NCBI RefSeq assembly: GCF_028462495.1
Contig: NZ_JAQOWX010000014.1
Coordinates: forward strand, 8,130-72,129
Direction of reading: 5' to 3'
From: Roseateles_E sp005503085
GTDB taxonomy: Bacteria > Pseudomonadota > Gammaproteobacteria > Burkholderiales > Burkholderiaceae_C
Length of the DNA: 64,000 nt
A program made the translations under genes and the position numbers. Below are positions 28,160 through 36,267 of this stretch, piece after piece (position 1 is the stretch's first letter; each line of letters opens with the position of its first letter). A model generated the notes under the pieces. The model made no database searches and was not told the origin of the DNA. It worked only from the letters and a program-made list of their open reading frames with translations.

Positions 28160-29100
28160 AGACCCGCCGCTTCGAGTTCGGCCTGGGTCGGCAAGCCCTC
28201 GGTATCACCCAGCACCTGTACCGCACGCGCGCCGATCCAGCAGCCGCGCTTGACCGCCTCGGGCACGCTGCGACCGGCCAGCAAGGCGCTGATGACGCCG
28301 GCCGCAAAGCCGTCGCCGGCGCCGACCGTGTCGATCACGGTTGCGACCGGGAAGCCGGCCACATGGCCGCTGCCCACGGTGTCGCTGTCGTAGTAGGCGC
28401 CGTCCGCGCCCAGCTTGACGATCACCAGCTTGGCGCCGAGGCCGCGGTAGAAGCGCGCGATCGCCACGGGGTCATCCGAGCCCATCAGAATCTTGCCTTC
28501 CTCGATACCGGGCAGCACCCAGTCGGCCTTGGCAGCCAAGGCATTGATGCCGGCGACCATGGCATCACGGCTGGACCATAGCGTGGGCCGCAAGTTCGGA
28601 TCGAAGGAGATCGTGCGGCCGGCCGCGCGCATCAGGGCCAGCGTGCGTTCGGCGGCGGCATAGGTGTTGGCATTCAGCGCCGGGAACACGCCGGTGGCAT
28701 GCAGATGCCGGGCCGAGGTGAGCCAGGCCGCGTCGATATCGCCGGGGCCGATCAGGCTGGCGGCCGAGCCCTTGCGGTGGTATTCAATCGGTGGGTCGCT
28801 GCCGTCGCTGACCCGGCCCTTGATCAGGAAGCCGGTGCGCTGGATCGGGTCGCAAACTACATGGGAGCAATCGATGCCCTCTGCCTGCATCGCGCCCAGC
28901 AGATAACGCGCCATCGAGTCGGCGCCCAGGCGGCTGGCCCAGCCGACCCGCAGACCCAGCCGGGCCAGGCCGATCGCGACATTGGTTTCGGCACCGGCGG
29001 TGCGCTTGGAGAAGGTCTCGGCCAGTTCCAGCGGCCCCGGCCGGTCGGCGACCAGCATCATCATGGCCTCGCCGAAAGTGATCACATCCAGACTGCTCAT
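28156..29100 (-). CDS. kdgK: 2-dehydro-3-deoxygluconokinase
   Basis: A PfkB-family sugar kinase of 314 aa that phosphorylates 2-keto-3-deoxygluconate, feeding the Entner-Doudoroff aldolase. Seen: the N-terminal signature ITFGEAMMMLV, the substrate region GAETNVAIGLARLG, FDPNLRPTLW, and the ATP/catalytic motif DTVGAGDGFAAG with the base Asp. These sequences match KdgK better than ribokinase or fructokinase. It starts inside the stop of the isomerase gene and overlaps the reductase start, both by four bases. No KDPG aldolase gene is in the window, so the pathway continues elsewhere. Confidence 0.9.
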   Translation of the reverse strand: MSSLDVITFGEAMMMLVADRPGPLELAETFSKRTAGAETNVAIGLARLGLRVGWASRLGADSMARYLLGAMQAEGIDCSHVVCDPIQRTGFLIKGRVSDGSDPPIEYHRKGSAASLIGPGDIDAAWLTSARHLHATGVFPALNANTYAAAERTLALMRAAGRTISFDPNLRPTLWSSRDAMVAGINALAAKADWVLPGIEEGKILMGSDDPVAIARFYRGLGAKLVIVKLGADGAYYDSDTVGSGHVAGFPVATVIDTVGAGDGFAAGVISALLAGRSVPEAVKRGCWIGARAVQVLGDTEGLPTQAELEAAGL

Positions 29101-29849
29101 GCTTGTTGCTCTCTTGCGTCTTGCAGCAAGCCCAGCTCGCTGCGGGTGGTGGCCTGCAGGTCTGCGCCCTGCAGCGGATATTCGATGGCCCAGGGCAGCG
29201 CGCGCGGCAAGGCCCGCAACACGGCGCGCCAGGGCGCGGCCGAGTCGGCCATCGGCACGGCGATCCAGCGCGAGCGCTCGCGCTGCACCCCCTTGCAATG
29301 CACATAGCGCACGCGGGCGCCGAGCGCGGCGGCGGCCTGCTGCGGGCATTCGCCCAACCAGTGCCAGTTGCCCATGTCGAAGACCAGGCCGAGGTCCAGG
29401 CCGGCGGCATCGGCGGCGGCGAAGAAACGCTGCAGTGCGCTCACCGTGCCGGCCGAGGGTGTCTGGTCATTTTCGATCACCAGTTCGATCTCGCTGTGCG
29501 CCAGATGCTCACTCAAGGCCGGCAGTTCGTCGGCAACCGAGAAGCCGCCGATGGCCATCTTCAGCCGGGCGGCGCCGAGTTGATGTGCCGTGGCCAGGCC
29601 CTGCTCCAGCGCCGCCAGATCGAGCCGACCCTCATCGGTCCACAGCCCGGCCGGGCTGGAGAACACCTTGACCATGCCGGTCGCGGCCAGCGCCGGCAGC
29701 TCGGCCTCGCTCGCCAGCAACTCGCCGCGCACCTCGACACCATCGGCACCGGCCGCCTGCGCCAGCCGCGTGTAATGCAGCTGGCCGTGCTGGAGCACCT
29801 CGCTGGCGCCGAAGGACGACAGCGAGATCAATGTCGGTGCTGCACTCAT
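29097..29849 (-). CDS. Sugar phosphate isomerase/epimerase-like TIM-barrel protein
   Basis: A 250-aa protein of the xylose isomerase-like TIM-barrel superfamily (AP endonuclease 2 fold). Metal-binding positions are suggested by IELVIENDQ (Glu), LVFDMGNWHWLG (Asp/His), RYVHCKGV (His) and the final Glu in WAIEYPLQG. The exact reaction is unknown; epimerisation or isomerisation of a keto-sugar acid would fit its place between an ABC transporter and kdgK. Start and stop overlap those of its neighbours, so it is an integral part of the operon. Confidence 0.85.
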   Translation of the reverse strand: MSAAPTLISLSSFGASEVLQHGQLHYTRLAQAAGADGVEVRGELLASEAELPALAATGMVKVFSSPAGLWTDEGRLDLAALEQGLATAHQLGAARLKMAIGGFSVADELPALSEHLAHSEIELVIENDQTPSAGTVSALQRFFAAADAAGLDLGLVFDMGNWHWLGECPQQAAAALGARVRYVHCKGVQRERSRWIAVPMADSAAPWRAVLRALPRALPWAIEYPLQGADLQATTRSELGLLQDAREQQA

Positions 29850-30598
29850 CAGTGCGCCGAGCTCAGGATCTGGCCAAGGAACTGCCGGGTCTTCTCATGC
29901 CTGGGCGCAGCGAAGAACTCGGCGGGCGGGGCCTGCTCGATGATCTTGCCATCGGCCATGAAGATCACACGGTCGGCGACGCTGCGCGCAAAGCCCATCT
30001 CGTGCGTGACGCACAACATGGTCATGCCGTCCTCGGCCAAGCTGATCATCGTGTCCAGCACCTCCTTGACCATCTCGGGATCGAGCGCCGAGGTGGGCTC
30101 GTCGAACAGCATGATCTTGGGCGTCATGCACAAGGCCCGCGCGATCGCGACGCGCTGCTGCTGGCCGCCGGACAGCTGGCTGGGGTACTTCAGCGCCTGC
30201 TCGGGGATGCGCACGCGCTTCAGATATTTCATCGCGATCTCCTCGGCCTCGGCCTGCGAGAGCCCGCGCGAGCGCATCGGTGCCAGCGTGCAGTTCTGCA
30301 GCACCGTCATGTGCGGGAACAGATTGAACTGCTGGAACACCATGCCCACTTCCTGGCGCACCGCTTCGACCTGCTTGCCGCCCGCCGTGAGTTCGATCCC
30401 GTCCACCGTGATGCGGCCCTGCTGCACCGCCTCCAGCCGGTTGATGCAGCGTATCAGCGTGGACTTGCCCGAGCCCGAGGGCCCGCAGACGACGATGCGC
30501 TCACCCGGCGCCACGCTCAGATCGATGTCGGTCAAGACCTGGAACTGGCCGTACCACTTGTTGACGCCTTCGATGCGGATGATGGGCTCGATGCTCAT
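29849..30598 (-). CDS. Polar amino acid-type ABC transporter ATP-binding protein
   Basis: A 249-aa ATPase of the GlnQ/HisP class. Walker A GPSGSGKST (about residues 40-48), Q-loop VFQQFNLFPHMTV, signature LSGGQQQRVAIARAL, Walker B IMLFDEPTSALDPE and switch His in VTHEMGFA are all intact. ATG 30598 begins the usual N-terminus before IIRIEGVNKWYG; an earlier in-frame start lacks support. It is followed without gap (TGATG) by the isomerase gene. The class normally imports amino acids, yet every enzyme in the operon handles sugar acids, which makes the substrate an open question. Confidence 0.95.
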   Translation of the reverse strand: MSIEPIIRIEGVNKWYGQFQVLTDIDLSVAPGERIVVCGPSGSGKSTLIRCINRLEAVQQGRITVDGIELTAGGKQVEAVRQEVGMVFQQFNLFPHMTVLQNCTLAPMRSRGLSQAEAEEIAMKYLKRVRIPEQALKYPSQLSGGQQQRVAIARALCMTPKIMLFDEPTSALDPEMVKEVLDTMISLAEDGMTMLCVTHEMGFARSVADRVIFMADGKIIEQAPPAEFFAAPRHEKTRQFLGQILSSAH

Positions 30599-30615
30599 GA
30601 GGTGCTGCTCGCTGC

Positions 30616-31410
30616 TCAGTTGGCCGTCATCGCCGGGAAATCCGTGCCCAGCCACTTCTTGTAGAGCGTGTTCAGCTCGCCGGCGCGGTGCTTGTCGATG
30701 AAGGCGTTGACCGTCTTCAACAGCTCTTCCTGACCCGGCCGCATCGCGACGGCCATCTGCTGCTGGCGCAGCACGAACTTGTTCTCGAACGCGGCACCGG
30801 CGCGCTGGGCAATCTGGGCGGCCACCGTGGTGGAGCAGCCGATCGCGTCGACCTGGCCCGACATCAGGGCCTGCATCGCCGAGGCGTCGTCGTCGAAGCG
30901 GCGGATCTCGGTGCCGGCCGGCGCGGCGGCGGTCAGCGAGATGTCCTGCGTGCTGGCGCGGGCCACGCCGATGCGGAAGTTCTTCAGATCGGCGGCCGAC
31001 TTGATCGCGGCCTTGGTACTGCCGTAGACCACGATGGTGGCGGCCGCATAGGGCTTGGAGAACTGCACCTGCTTGGCCCGCTCCGGCGTCACCGCCAGCG
31101 AGGCCACCAGCAGATCGACCTTGTTGGTCAGCAGGAAGGGAATGCGGTTCGGGCCTGTCACCGGCACGATATTGACCTTGACGCCCAGTTCCTTGGCCAG
31201 CAGCTTGGCGACATCGGCGTCATAGCCATCGGGCTGATTGGCGCTGTTGAGCGTGCCGTAGGGCGGGAAGTCCACCAGCATGCCCACGGTCAGCTCGCCC
31301 TTCTTCTTCAGATCGGCAACGCTCTGGGCCGAGGCCGACAGCGAGGCGCCCAGGCTCAACACCGCAACAGCGGCCAGCAGGAGGCGGCGGGTTTGGATAG
31401 CTTTGTTCAT
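30616..31410 (-). CDS. Periplasmic binding protein of PAAT-type ABC transporter
   Basis: A 264-aa extracellular solute-binding protein, family 3. It has a Sec signal peptide (basic MNKAIQTRR, hydrophobic core, cleavage after ASA near residue 28), then KKGELTVGMLVDFPPYGTLN and DGYDADVAKLLAKELGVKV, the first ligand-binding lobe landmarks. TPERAKQVQFSKPY and YKKWLG near the C-terminus are also family features. The usual arginine that binds the amino-acid carboxylate would lie near SLAVTPERAK. It lies between the permeases and the ATPase in the operon. The ligand is unknown; a sugar acid or amino sugar acid fits the downstream enzymes. Confidence 0.93.
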   Translation of the reverse strand: MNKAIQTRRLLLAAVAVLSLGASLSASAQSVADLKKKGELTVGMLVDFPPYGTLNSANQPDGYDADVAKLLAKELGVKVNIVPVTGPNRIPFLLTNKVDLLVASLAVTPERAKQVQFSKPYAAATIVVYGSTKAAIKSAADLKNFRIGVARASTQDISLTAAAPAGTEIRRFDDDASAMQALMSGQVDAIGCSTTVAAQIAQRAGAAFENKFVLRQQQMAVAMRPGQEELLKTVNAFIDKHRAGELNTLYKKWLGTDFPAMTAN

Positions 31411-31445
31411 CGGTCTTGTCTCCAGGGGTGGGTCGAAAGAGTCAA

Positions 31446-32099
31446 TCAGCGCGCCAGCGCTCGGGCCTGGCGGCGTTCCATGCGCGCCGCCAGCAGCGAC
31501 AGCGGCCAGCACAGCGCGAAGTAGATGGCGGCCACGACGCTGAACACCAGCAGCGGCTGGAAGGTCGCGTTATTGATGATCTGGCCGGCGCGTGTGAGCT
31601 CGGTGAAGCCGATGATGGCGGCCAGCGAGGTGCCCTTGATGATCTGCACCATATAGCCGACGGTCGGCGGCACCGCGATCTTGAAGGCCTGCGGCAGCAC
31701 CACGTCACGCATGCGTGAAACATAGCTGAGGCTCAAGGCCTCGGCCGCCTCCCATTGCCCGCGCGGGATGGCCTGGATGCAGCCACGCCAGATCTCGCCG
31801 AGAAAGGCGCTGCTGTTCAGGATCAGCGCGGCACCGGCCGCGACCCAGGGATTGATGTCCAGGCCTATCACCGGCGCGCCGAAGAAGATCAGGAACAGTT
31901 GCAGCAGCAGCGGCGTGCCCTGGAAGATCTGGATGAACAGCCCGGCGGCGCGCTGCGCCCAGCGGCTCTCGGCCGTGCGGCCCAGCGCCACCAGCAGGCC
32001 TCCGACCGCGCCGCCGGCAAAGGCGATCAGCGACAGCGCAATGGTCCACTTCGCGGCTTCAAGAATGAAGAGGAACTCGGCAAATCCGAAGGTACGCAT
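31446..32099 (-). CDS. PAAT-type ABC transporter permease 2
   Basis: A 217-aa inner-membrane permease of the HisM/GlnP family with about five hydrophobic helices. The EAA loop that contacts the ATPase reads EAAEALSLSYVSRMRDVVLPQA. RTAESRWAQRAAGLFIQIFQGTPLLLQLFLIFFG is the typical N-terminal substrate-channel region. The ATG follows the other permease's stop by two bases. A 35-base spacer separates it from the binding protein gene. Confidence 0.94.
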   Translation of the reverse strand: MRTFGFAEFLFILEAAKWTIALSLIAFAGGAVGGLLVALGRTAESRWAQRAAGLFIQIFQGTPLLLQLFLIFFGAPVIGLDINPWVAAGAALILNSSAFLGEIWRGCIQAIPRGQWEAAEALSLSYVSRMRDVVLPQAFKIAVPPTVGYMVQIIKGTSLAAIIGFTELTRAGQIINNATFQPLLVFSVVAAIYFALCWPLSLLAARMERRQARALAR

Positions 32100-32101
32100 G
32101 A

Positions 32102-32773
32102 TCAGCGGCGGTCCGGGTAATTGAGCGTGCGGCGATAGATCAGCCGGAACAGCACCGAGAAACTCATCGCCAGCGCCAGATAGATCAGCGCGACGACGAT
32201 ATAGATCTCGAAGCTGCGGAAGGTCTGCGACTGCAGATTGGCGGCCACCGAGGTCAGATCGTCGGCCGAGATCACCGAGACCACGCTAGAGCTGAGCATC
32301 AAGAGGATGAACTGGCTGGTCAGCGCCGGGTAGATGGCCTTCAGCGCCGGCTTCAGGATCACGAAGCGGAAGATCTCGTGGCGCTTCAGGTTCAGCGCCA
32401 GGCCGGCCTCGATCTGGCCCTTGGGGATCGCCTCGATGCCGGCGCGGATGATCTCGGTCGCATAGGCGCCGAGGTTGACGACCATGGCCGTCAGCGCCGC
32501 CGTGTGGGCGCTCCAGCGCAGGCCCAGGGCCGGCAGTGCGAAGAAGAAGAAAAACAGCTGGACCAGGAAGGGGGTGTTGCGGATCAGCTCGATATAGCTA
32601 TTGATTGCGAAGCGCAGCGGCGCCGGGCCGGCCGTCTTGCCCCAGGCACAGGCGATCGCAACAAGCAGACCCAGCACCATCGCCAGAAAGGACAACTCGA
32701 TGGTCGTCCAGGTGCCCTGCAAGAGCAGTGGCCAGGCGGCGAACACCGCACCGAACTGAAACTCGTAGTTCAC
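32102..32773 (-). CDS. PAAT-type ABC transporter permease 1
   Basis: A 223-aa permease, first gene of the operon. About five membrane helices; IELIRNTPFLVQLFFFFFALPALG and the EAA loop EAGLALNLKRHEIFRFVILKPALK identify the family. The start is taken as GTG at 32773, giving the common N-terminus VNYEFQFGAV; an upstream ATG at 32812 would add 13 polar residues. A LacI-type palindrome lies 70 bases upstream, so transcription of the whole seven-gene unit probably begins here under the neighbouring regulator. Confidence 0.92.
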   Translation of the reverse strand: MNYEFQFGAVFAAWPLLLQGTWTTIELSFLAMVLGLLVAIACAWGKTAGPAPLRFAINSYIELIRNTPFLVQLFFFFFALPALGLRWSAHTAALTAMVVNLGAYATEIIRAGIEAIPKGQIEAGLALNLKRHEIFRFVILKPALKAIYPALTSQFILLMLSSSVVSVISADDLTSVAANLQSQTFRSFEIYIVVALIYLALAMSFSVLFRLIYRRTLNYPDRR

Positions 32774-32843
32774 GCTTGCTTGTCTCGCTTGTCGTTCTTG
32801 TCGGGGTGGCATGCCCGCTCGGCACCACCGTGAACGCAGTTTA

Positions 32844-32857
32844 TGAAACCGGTTTCA
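32844..32857. promoter_or_regulatory. LacI-family operator before the sugar-acid operon
   Basis: Perfect palindrome TGAAACCGGTTTCA with the central CG typical of LacI-family operators. Read on the minus strand it lies within the 17-base spacer between TATTCA and TAAACT, a weak -35/-10 pair, so a bound repressor would block the operon promoter. A near copy is found upstream of the regulator gene itself. Confidence 0.75.
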
Positions 32858-32899
32858 GACTGAATACGCGGGTTTACCCGTAAATTCCAGACGCTTCGC

Positions 32900-33964
32900 T
32901 CAAGCTCGTTGGGAGGAGCCGCGCACCACGAGCTGACCCGGCAGCAGGATCTGCCGGGGTGGCAGTGCCTGGCCTTCGAGCCGCTCCAGCAGGCAGCGCG
33001 CGGCGATATGGCCGAGGTCGTCGGTGGGCTGGGCGATCGCGCTCAGGCCCGGGCCCACATGGGGCGCCCAGGCGGTGTCATCGAAGCCGATGAAGCCGAT
33101 ATCGCTGCCAAAGCGCCAGCCCAGCCGGGCCAGCGCCGCCGACACCCGCAAGGTCACGACCGCATTGCTGGACAGCAGGGCCACAGGCTTCTTGCCGGCA
33201 CGCTTGCGCAGCGCACGCAAGGCCTGGTCGAGGTCCTCGCCCTGCGCCTCCCGGCTCTCGAAGGCGCTGCCACCCAGCCCCTCGCTGCCCAGGCCGGCAT
33301 GGGCCGCGATGAAGTTGTTGAACGCCTGCAGCCGCTCCAGCCGCGAGCTGACGCCGGCACTGGGCTCGGAGACAAAGAGCAGCTCGCGCCAGCCCTGCTC
33401 CAGCAGATGCTGGGCCGCCAGCTGGACCGCGCCGGCGTTGTCCAGCGAGACAAAGTCCGACTGCATGCCGGCATGACGCCGGTCCACCAGCACCACTGGC
33501 TTGTGCAGCCGCGCTGCGGCGGCCAGGGCCTGCGGGTCGCTGCCCAGCGTGTTCAGGATGAAGCCCTCGACCTGGTAGGAGGACAGCGCCTCGATGGCCT
33601 CGCGCTCGCGCGAACCGTCATTGCCCAAATTGAACAGCATCACCATGTAGCCGGCCTGCTGGCAGGCCCGCTCGGCGCCGCGCAGCACCGCCACCGAAAA
33701 GGGGTTGGTGACATCGGCGACCACCAGGCCGATCAGGCGCGAACGCCCGCGCTTGAGCGCCTGCGCCATCGGGCTGGGGCTGTAGCCGAGCTCGGCGATC
33801 GCGGCCTCGACCTTGGCGGCGATATCGCGGGTCAGCAGGTCGGCCTGGTTCAGAAAGCGCGAGACCGTGGCCTTGGAAACGCCGGCGACGGCCGCCACAT
33901 CGGCAATCGTGGCGCGGCTGCTGGGCGGCTGGGCGGCGGCCGGCTTGGCGGGACGGGACGGCAT
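32900..33964 (-). CDS. LacI-family transcriptional regulator of the sugar-acid operon
   Basis: A 354-aa repressor. The N-terminal helix-turn-helix is ATIADVAAVAGVSKATVSRFLNQ (about residues 18-40) and the hinge region follows (SPSPMAQALKRGRSRLIGLV). The rest is the periplasmic-binding-protein-like effector domain with VVLVDRR, GFIGFDDTAWAPHVGPGLSAIAQP and PPRQILLPGQLVVRGS. It lies directly upstream of the permease-first operon on the same strand. Two nearly identical operators, one before the operon and one before this gene, suggest it controls both. A ligand such as 2-keto-3-deoxygluconate (KdgR-like) is plausible but unproven. Confidence 0.92.
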   Translation of the reverse strand: MPSRPAKPAAAQPPSSRATIADVAAVAGVSKATVSRFLNQADLLTRDIAAKVEAAIAELGYSPSPMAQALKRGRSRLIGLVVADVTNPFSVAVLRGAERACQQAGYMVMLFNLGNDGSREREAIEALSSYQVEGFILNTLGSDPQALAAAARLHKPVVLVDRRHAGMQSDFVSLDNAGAVQLAAQHLLEQGWRELLFVSEPSAGVSSRLERLQAFNNFIAAHAGLGSEGLGGSAFESREAQGEDLDQALRALRKRAGKKPVALLSSNAVVTLRVSAALARLGWRFGSDIGFIGFDDTAWAPHVGPGLSAIAQPTDDLGHIAARCLLERLEGQALPPRQILLPGQLVVRGSSQRA

Positions 33965-34004
33965 GGGCGATAGCAGGTGAGTAAGAGATGTTGAGAACAG
34001 CAGC

Positions 34005-34018
34005 TGAAACCAGTTTCA
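34005..34018. promoter_or_regulatory. Second LacI-family operator (autoregulatory)
   Basis: TGAAACCAGTTTCA, one central base different from the perfect palindrome at 32844, and flanked by C and G that extend the symmetry to 16 bases. It lies 41 bases upstream of the lacI-type gene and about 90 bases upstream of the divergent chain-length-like gene, so it could regulate either. Confidence 0.7.
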
Positions 34019-34108
34019 GGCCATTGAACGAATAGTAGCCGCTGCGTGCGGCGCTTTGCTGCGGTGCAGTGTCTATAGTCACCCTATCGACCAGCCGGAG
34101 CCCGGCCC

Positions 34109-36145
34109 ATGTTTGATCGCACATCTCCACCGCCAGAGCTCTACCCGCCTCAGTTCGGCCCGGCCCAGGCCATCGGACCGGGCGCCGAGCCGCAGGGCCG
34201 CAGCCCGGCGATGCGCCGCCGCATCCAGGTCTTTTTGGGTGTGTTCCTGCTGGCCCTGTTGATCGGTCAGGGCGCCAACCTGCTGCGCACACCCATCTAC
34301 CGCGCGCAAGCCCTGCTGGAGATCACACCGGCCAGCGCCACTGCCATGCCCGAGGCCCCCGAGGTCCGACAGGCCATGCTGCGCGAGGCGGAGTTGCTGG
34401 GCAGCCGCCCGCTGCTTGAAAAGACCCTGTCCCGTCTGCTGCCCCAGGGCTTCTTCACGCAAGCGACGCCCGACGCGGCCGTGTCGGCAATGCGAGACAT
34501 GCTGACGATCAGCGAGAAGCCGGGCTCGCAATTGCTGCAGATCGAGGCCCTGGCGGCTGATGCGGTGCTGGCGGCCCGCCTGGTCAACACCCTGGTCGAG
34601 GTCTATCGCGAGGAGCAGGGCCAACTCGGCCAGGTGGTGTCGGCCGCCCAGCTGAGCGGCGCCCGCGAGGCGCTGCGAGTGATCGGCGAACGCGTCGAGG
34701 ACAAGCGCCGCTTGCTTGAGGACTACCGCCAGCGCAGCCAGCTTCCGAGCAACGAGCGTGACGAGATTCCCGCACTATCGCGGCTCAAGGGCTTGAACCA
34801 GTCGCTCAGCAGTGCCACGGAGCGCGAGGCCAGCGCCGCCGGCCGGGTGCGGGCGATCGAGCAGGCGCTGGCGGAGGGCAGGCCTGTGCCACAAGCCGGC
34901 AACCGACCCGGCGTCGCGGCCATCGAGCAGCGCTTGGCGCTGCAACAGGAAGAGCTGCGTGCGCTGGAGCGCCAGTTCACCCCGCAATACCTGGCCATGG
35001 ACCCGGGTGCGCGGGCGCTGAAGACCCGCATCGCCGATCTGCAGCAGCAGTTGGAGGCCGAGCTCGCACGGGCTCAGCAAACGGCGCTGGCCGAGGCGCG
35101 CGAGGAACTGGCCAGCAGCAGCGCCGCCGCCGAGCGGCTGCGGCGGCAGCTGGCCGGTGACCAAAAGCAGGCGCAGGCCGTCAATACCCAGCTCGCCACG
35201 GTACAGGCCATGGCGGCCGAGCTGGACGGACTGCTGCAGATGCAGCAGGAGTCTCAGCAGCAATTGCTGGCCCTGGAGGCGACGCAAACAAGCCGTCAGC
35301 CCCAGCTGCGGGTGCTGGAGGCGGCTGCGCTGTCCGAATCCCCATGGCACCCGCACTACGGGCGCGACGCCGCAATCATGCTGGCCATCGCCCTGCTGCT
35401 GGGCTTTCTGGCGGTCTGGTTCGTCGAATTCTTCAATCGTGCCGCCCTGGCGGCGCCCGCCTCGTCCACCGTGGTGCTGAACCAGCCTTGGATGGGCCTG
35501 ACCCCAGCCCGGCCGCCGCAGCCACTCGAGAACAACCCGCAGCCGCCGGCGCTGGAGCGCGGCCATGCCTTCACGCTGCCTCGCGAACTCGCGCCGCACG
35601 AGGTCGCGGGCCTGCTGGAGAACGCCTCGACCGAGCAGCGCGCCCTGCTCAGCGCGCTGCTGACCGGCCTCAGCAGCGCCGAGACGGCCGCGCTGCAGCT
35701 GGTCCATATCGAGCTCGATGCCGACCTGCTGCATGTGCCCGGCGAGCAGGGCCGCAGCCTGCCGCTGCCGACCCAGTTGCGGCAGTTCGCGCAAGAGCGC
35801 CGCGCGGCCGCCGACGCGCCGAGCGCGGCCGGCCACGAGGCCTTGTTCATGACACCCGAGGGCTGGCCGCTGGGTGCCGCCGCCATCGAGGCCGCAGCCA
35901 TCGCCGCCGCCCACGACGCACAGCTGGCGCGACCGCAGACCGTCACGGCCGACTGCCTGCGCCACAGCTATATCGCCTTCATCGTGCGCCAGGGCCTGCG
36001 CTTCGCCGAGCTGCCCCAGGTGGTCGGGCGACTCAGCCCCGAGCTCCTGAATGCGCTGTCCGAGCTGCTGCCCGATGGGCGGCGCGTCCCGCTGGAGGCC
36101 ATCGAGCGGTTGATGCCGCAGGTGCGGCCGCGCCAGCTGGCCTGA
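34109..36145 (+). CDS. Wzz/GumC-like coiled-coil protein fused to a pseudo-tyrosine-recombinase domain
   Basis: A 678-aa two-part protein. Residues 1-445 follow the polysaccharide chain-length/GumC plan: short cytosolic N-terminus, TM at about 40-57, a periplasmic Wzz-like domain, long coiled coils (about 170-400, rich in Gln, Glu, Ala), and a second TM at about 421-440. Residues 490-678 are unlike the usual tyrosine-kinase tail. They run TGLSSAETAALQLVHIELD, then DCLRHSYIAFIVRQGLRFAELPQVVG, which resembles the catalytic fold of phage integrases/Xer. The first catalytic Arg is Ser, the HxxR His is Asp, and no Tyr nucleophile is seen; only the Arg-His of RHSY remains. It is thus probably a dead domain used for binding. 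No other polysaccharide gene is nearby. Confidence 0.7.
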   Translation: MFDRTSPPPELYPPQFGPAQAIGPGAEPQGRSPAMRRRIQVFLGVFLLALLIGQGANLLRTPIYRAQALLEITPASATAMPEAPEVRQAMLREAELLGSRPLLEKTLSRLLPQGFFTQATPDAAVSAMRDMLTISEKPGSQLLQIEALAADAVLAARLVNTLVEVYREEQGQLGQVVSAAQLSGAREALRVIGERVEDKRRLLEDYRQRSQLPSNERDEIPALSRLKGLNQSLSSATEREASAAGRVRAIEQALAEGRPVPQAGNRPGVAAIEQRLALQQEELRALERQFTPQYLAMDPGARALKTRIADLQQQLEAELARAQQTALAEAREELASSSAAAERLRRQLAGDQKQAQAVNTQLATVQAMAAELDGLLQMQQESQQQLLALEATQTSRQPQLRVLEAAALSESPWHPHYGRDAAIMLAIALLLGFLAVWFVEFFNRAALAAPASSTVVLNQPWMGLTPARPPQPLENNPQPPALERGHAFTLPRELAPHEVAGLLENASTEQRALLSALLTGLSSAETAALQLVHIELDADLLHVPGEQGRSLPLPTQLRQFAQERRAAADAPSAAGHEALFMTPEGWPLGAAAIEAAAIAAAHDAQLARPQTVTADCLRHSYIAFIVRQGLRFAELPQVVGRLSPELLNALSELLPDGRRVPLEAIERLMPQVRPRQLA

Positions 36146-36267
36146 TCAGCCCGCCGCCACCAATAACCCCAGGCTTTGCACTGCTTAAGGCGCGGCAGCG
36201 GGCGCGCATCCAGGCCCGCCGCGATCATGGCGACCGTTTCGTTCACCAACCAGACTGGAGAGTTTTC

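Noticed and set aside
35570..36145. Separate, split integrase gene or mobile element remnant
   Set aside because: The domain is in frame with the upstream coiled coil without stop, start site or flanking repeats, so it is a fusion and not an inserted element.
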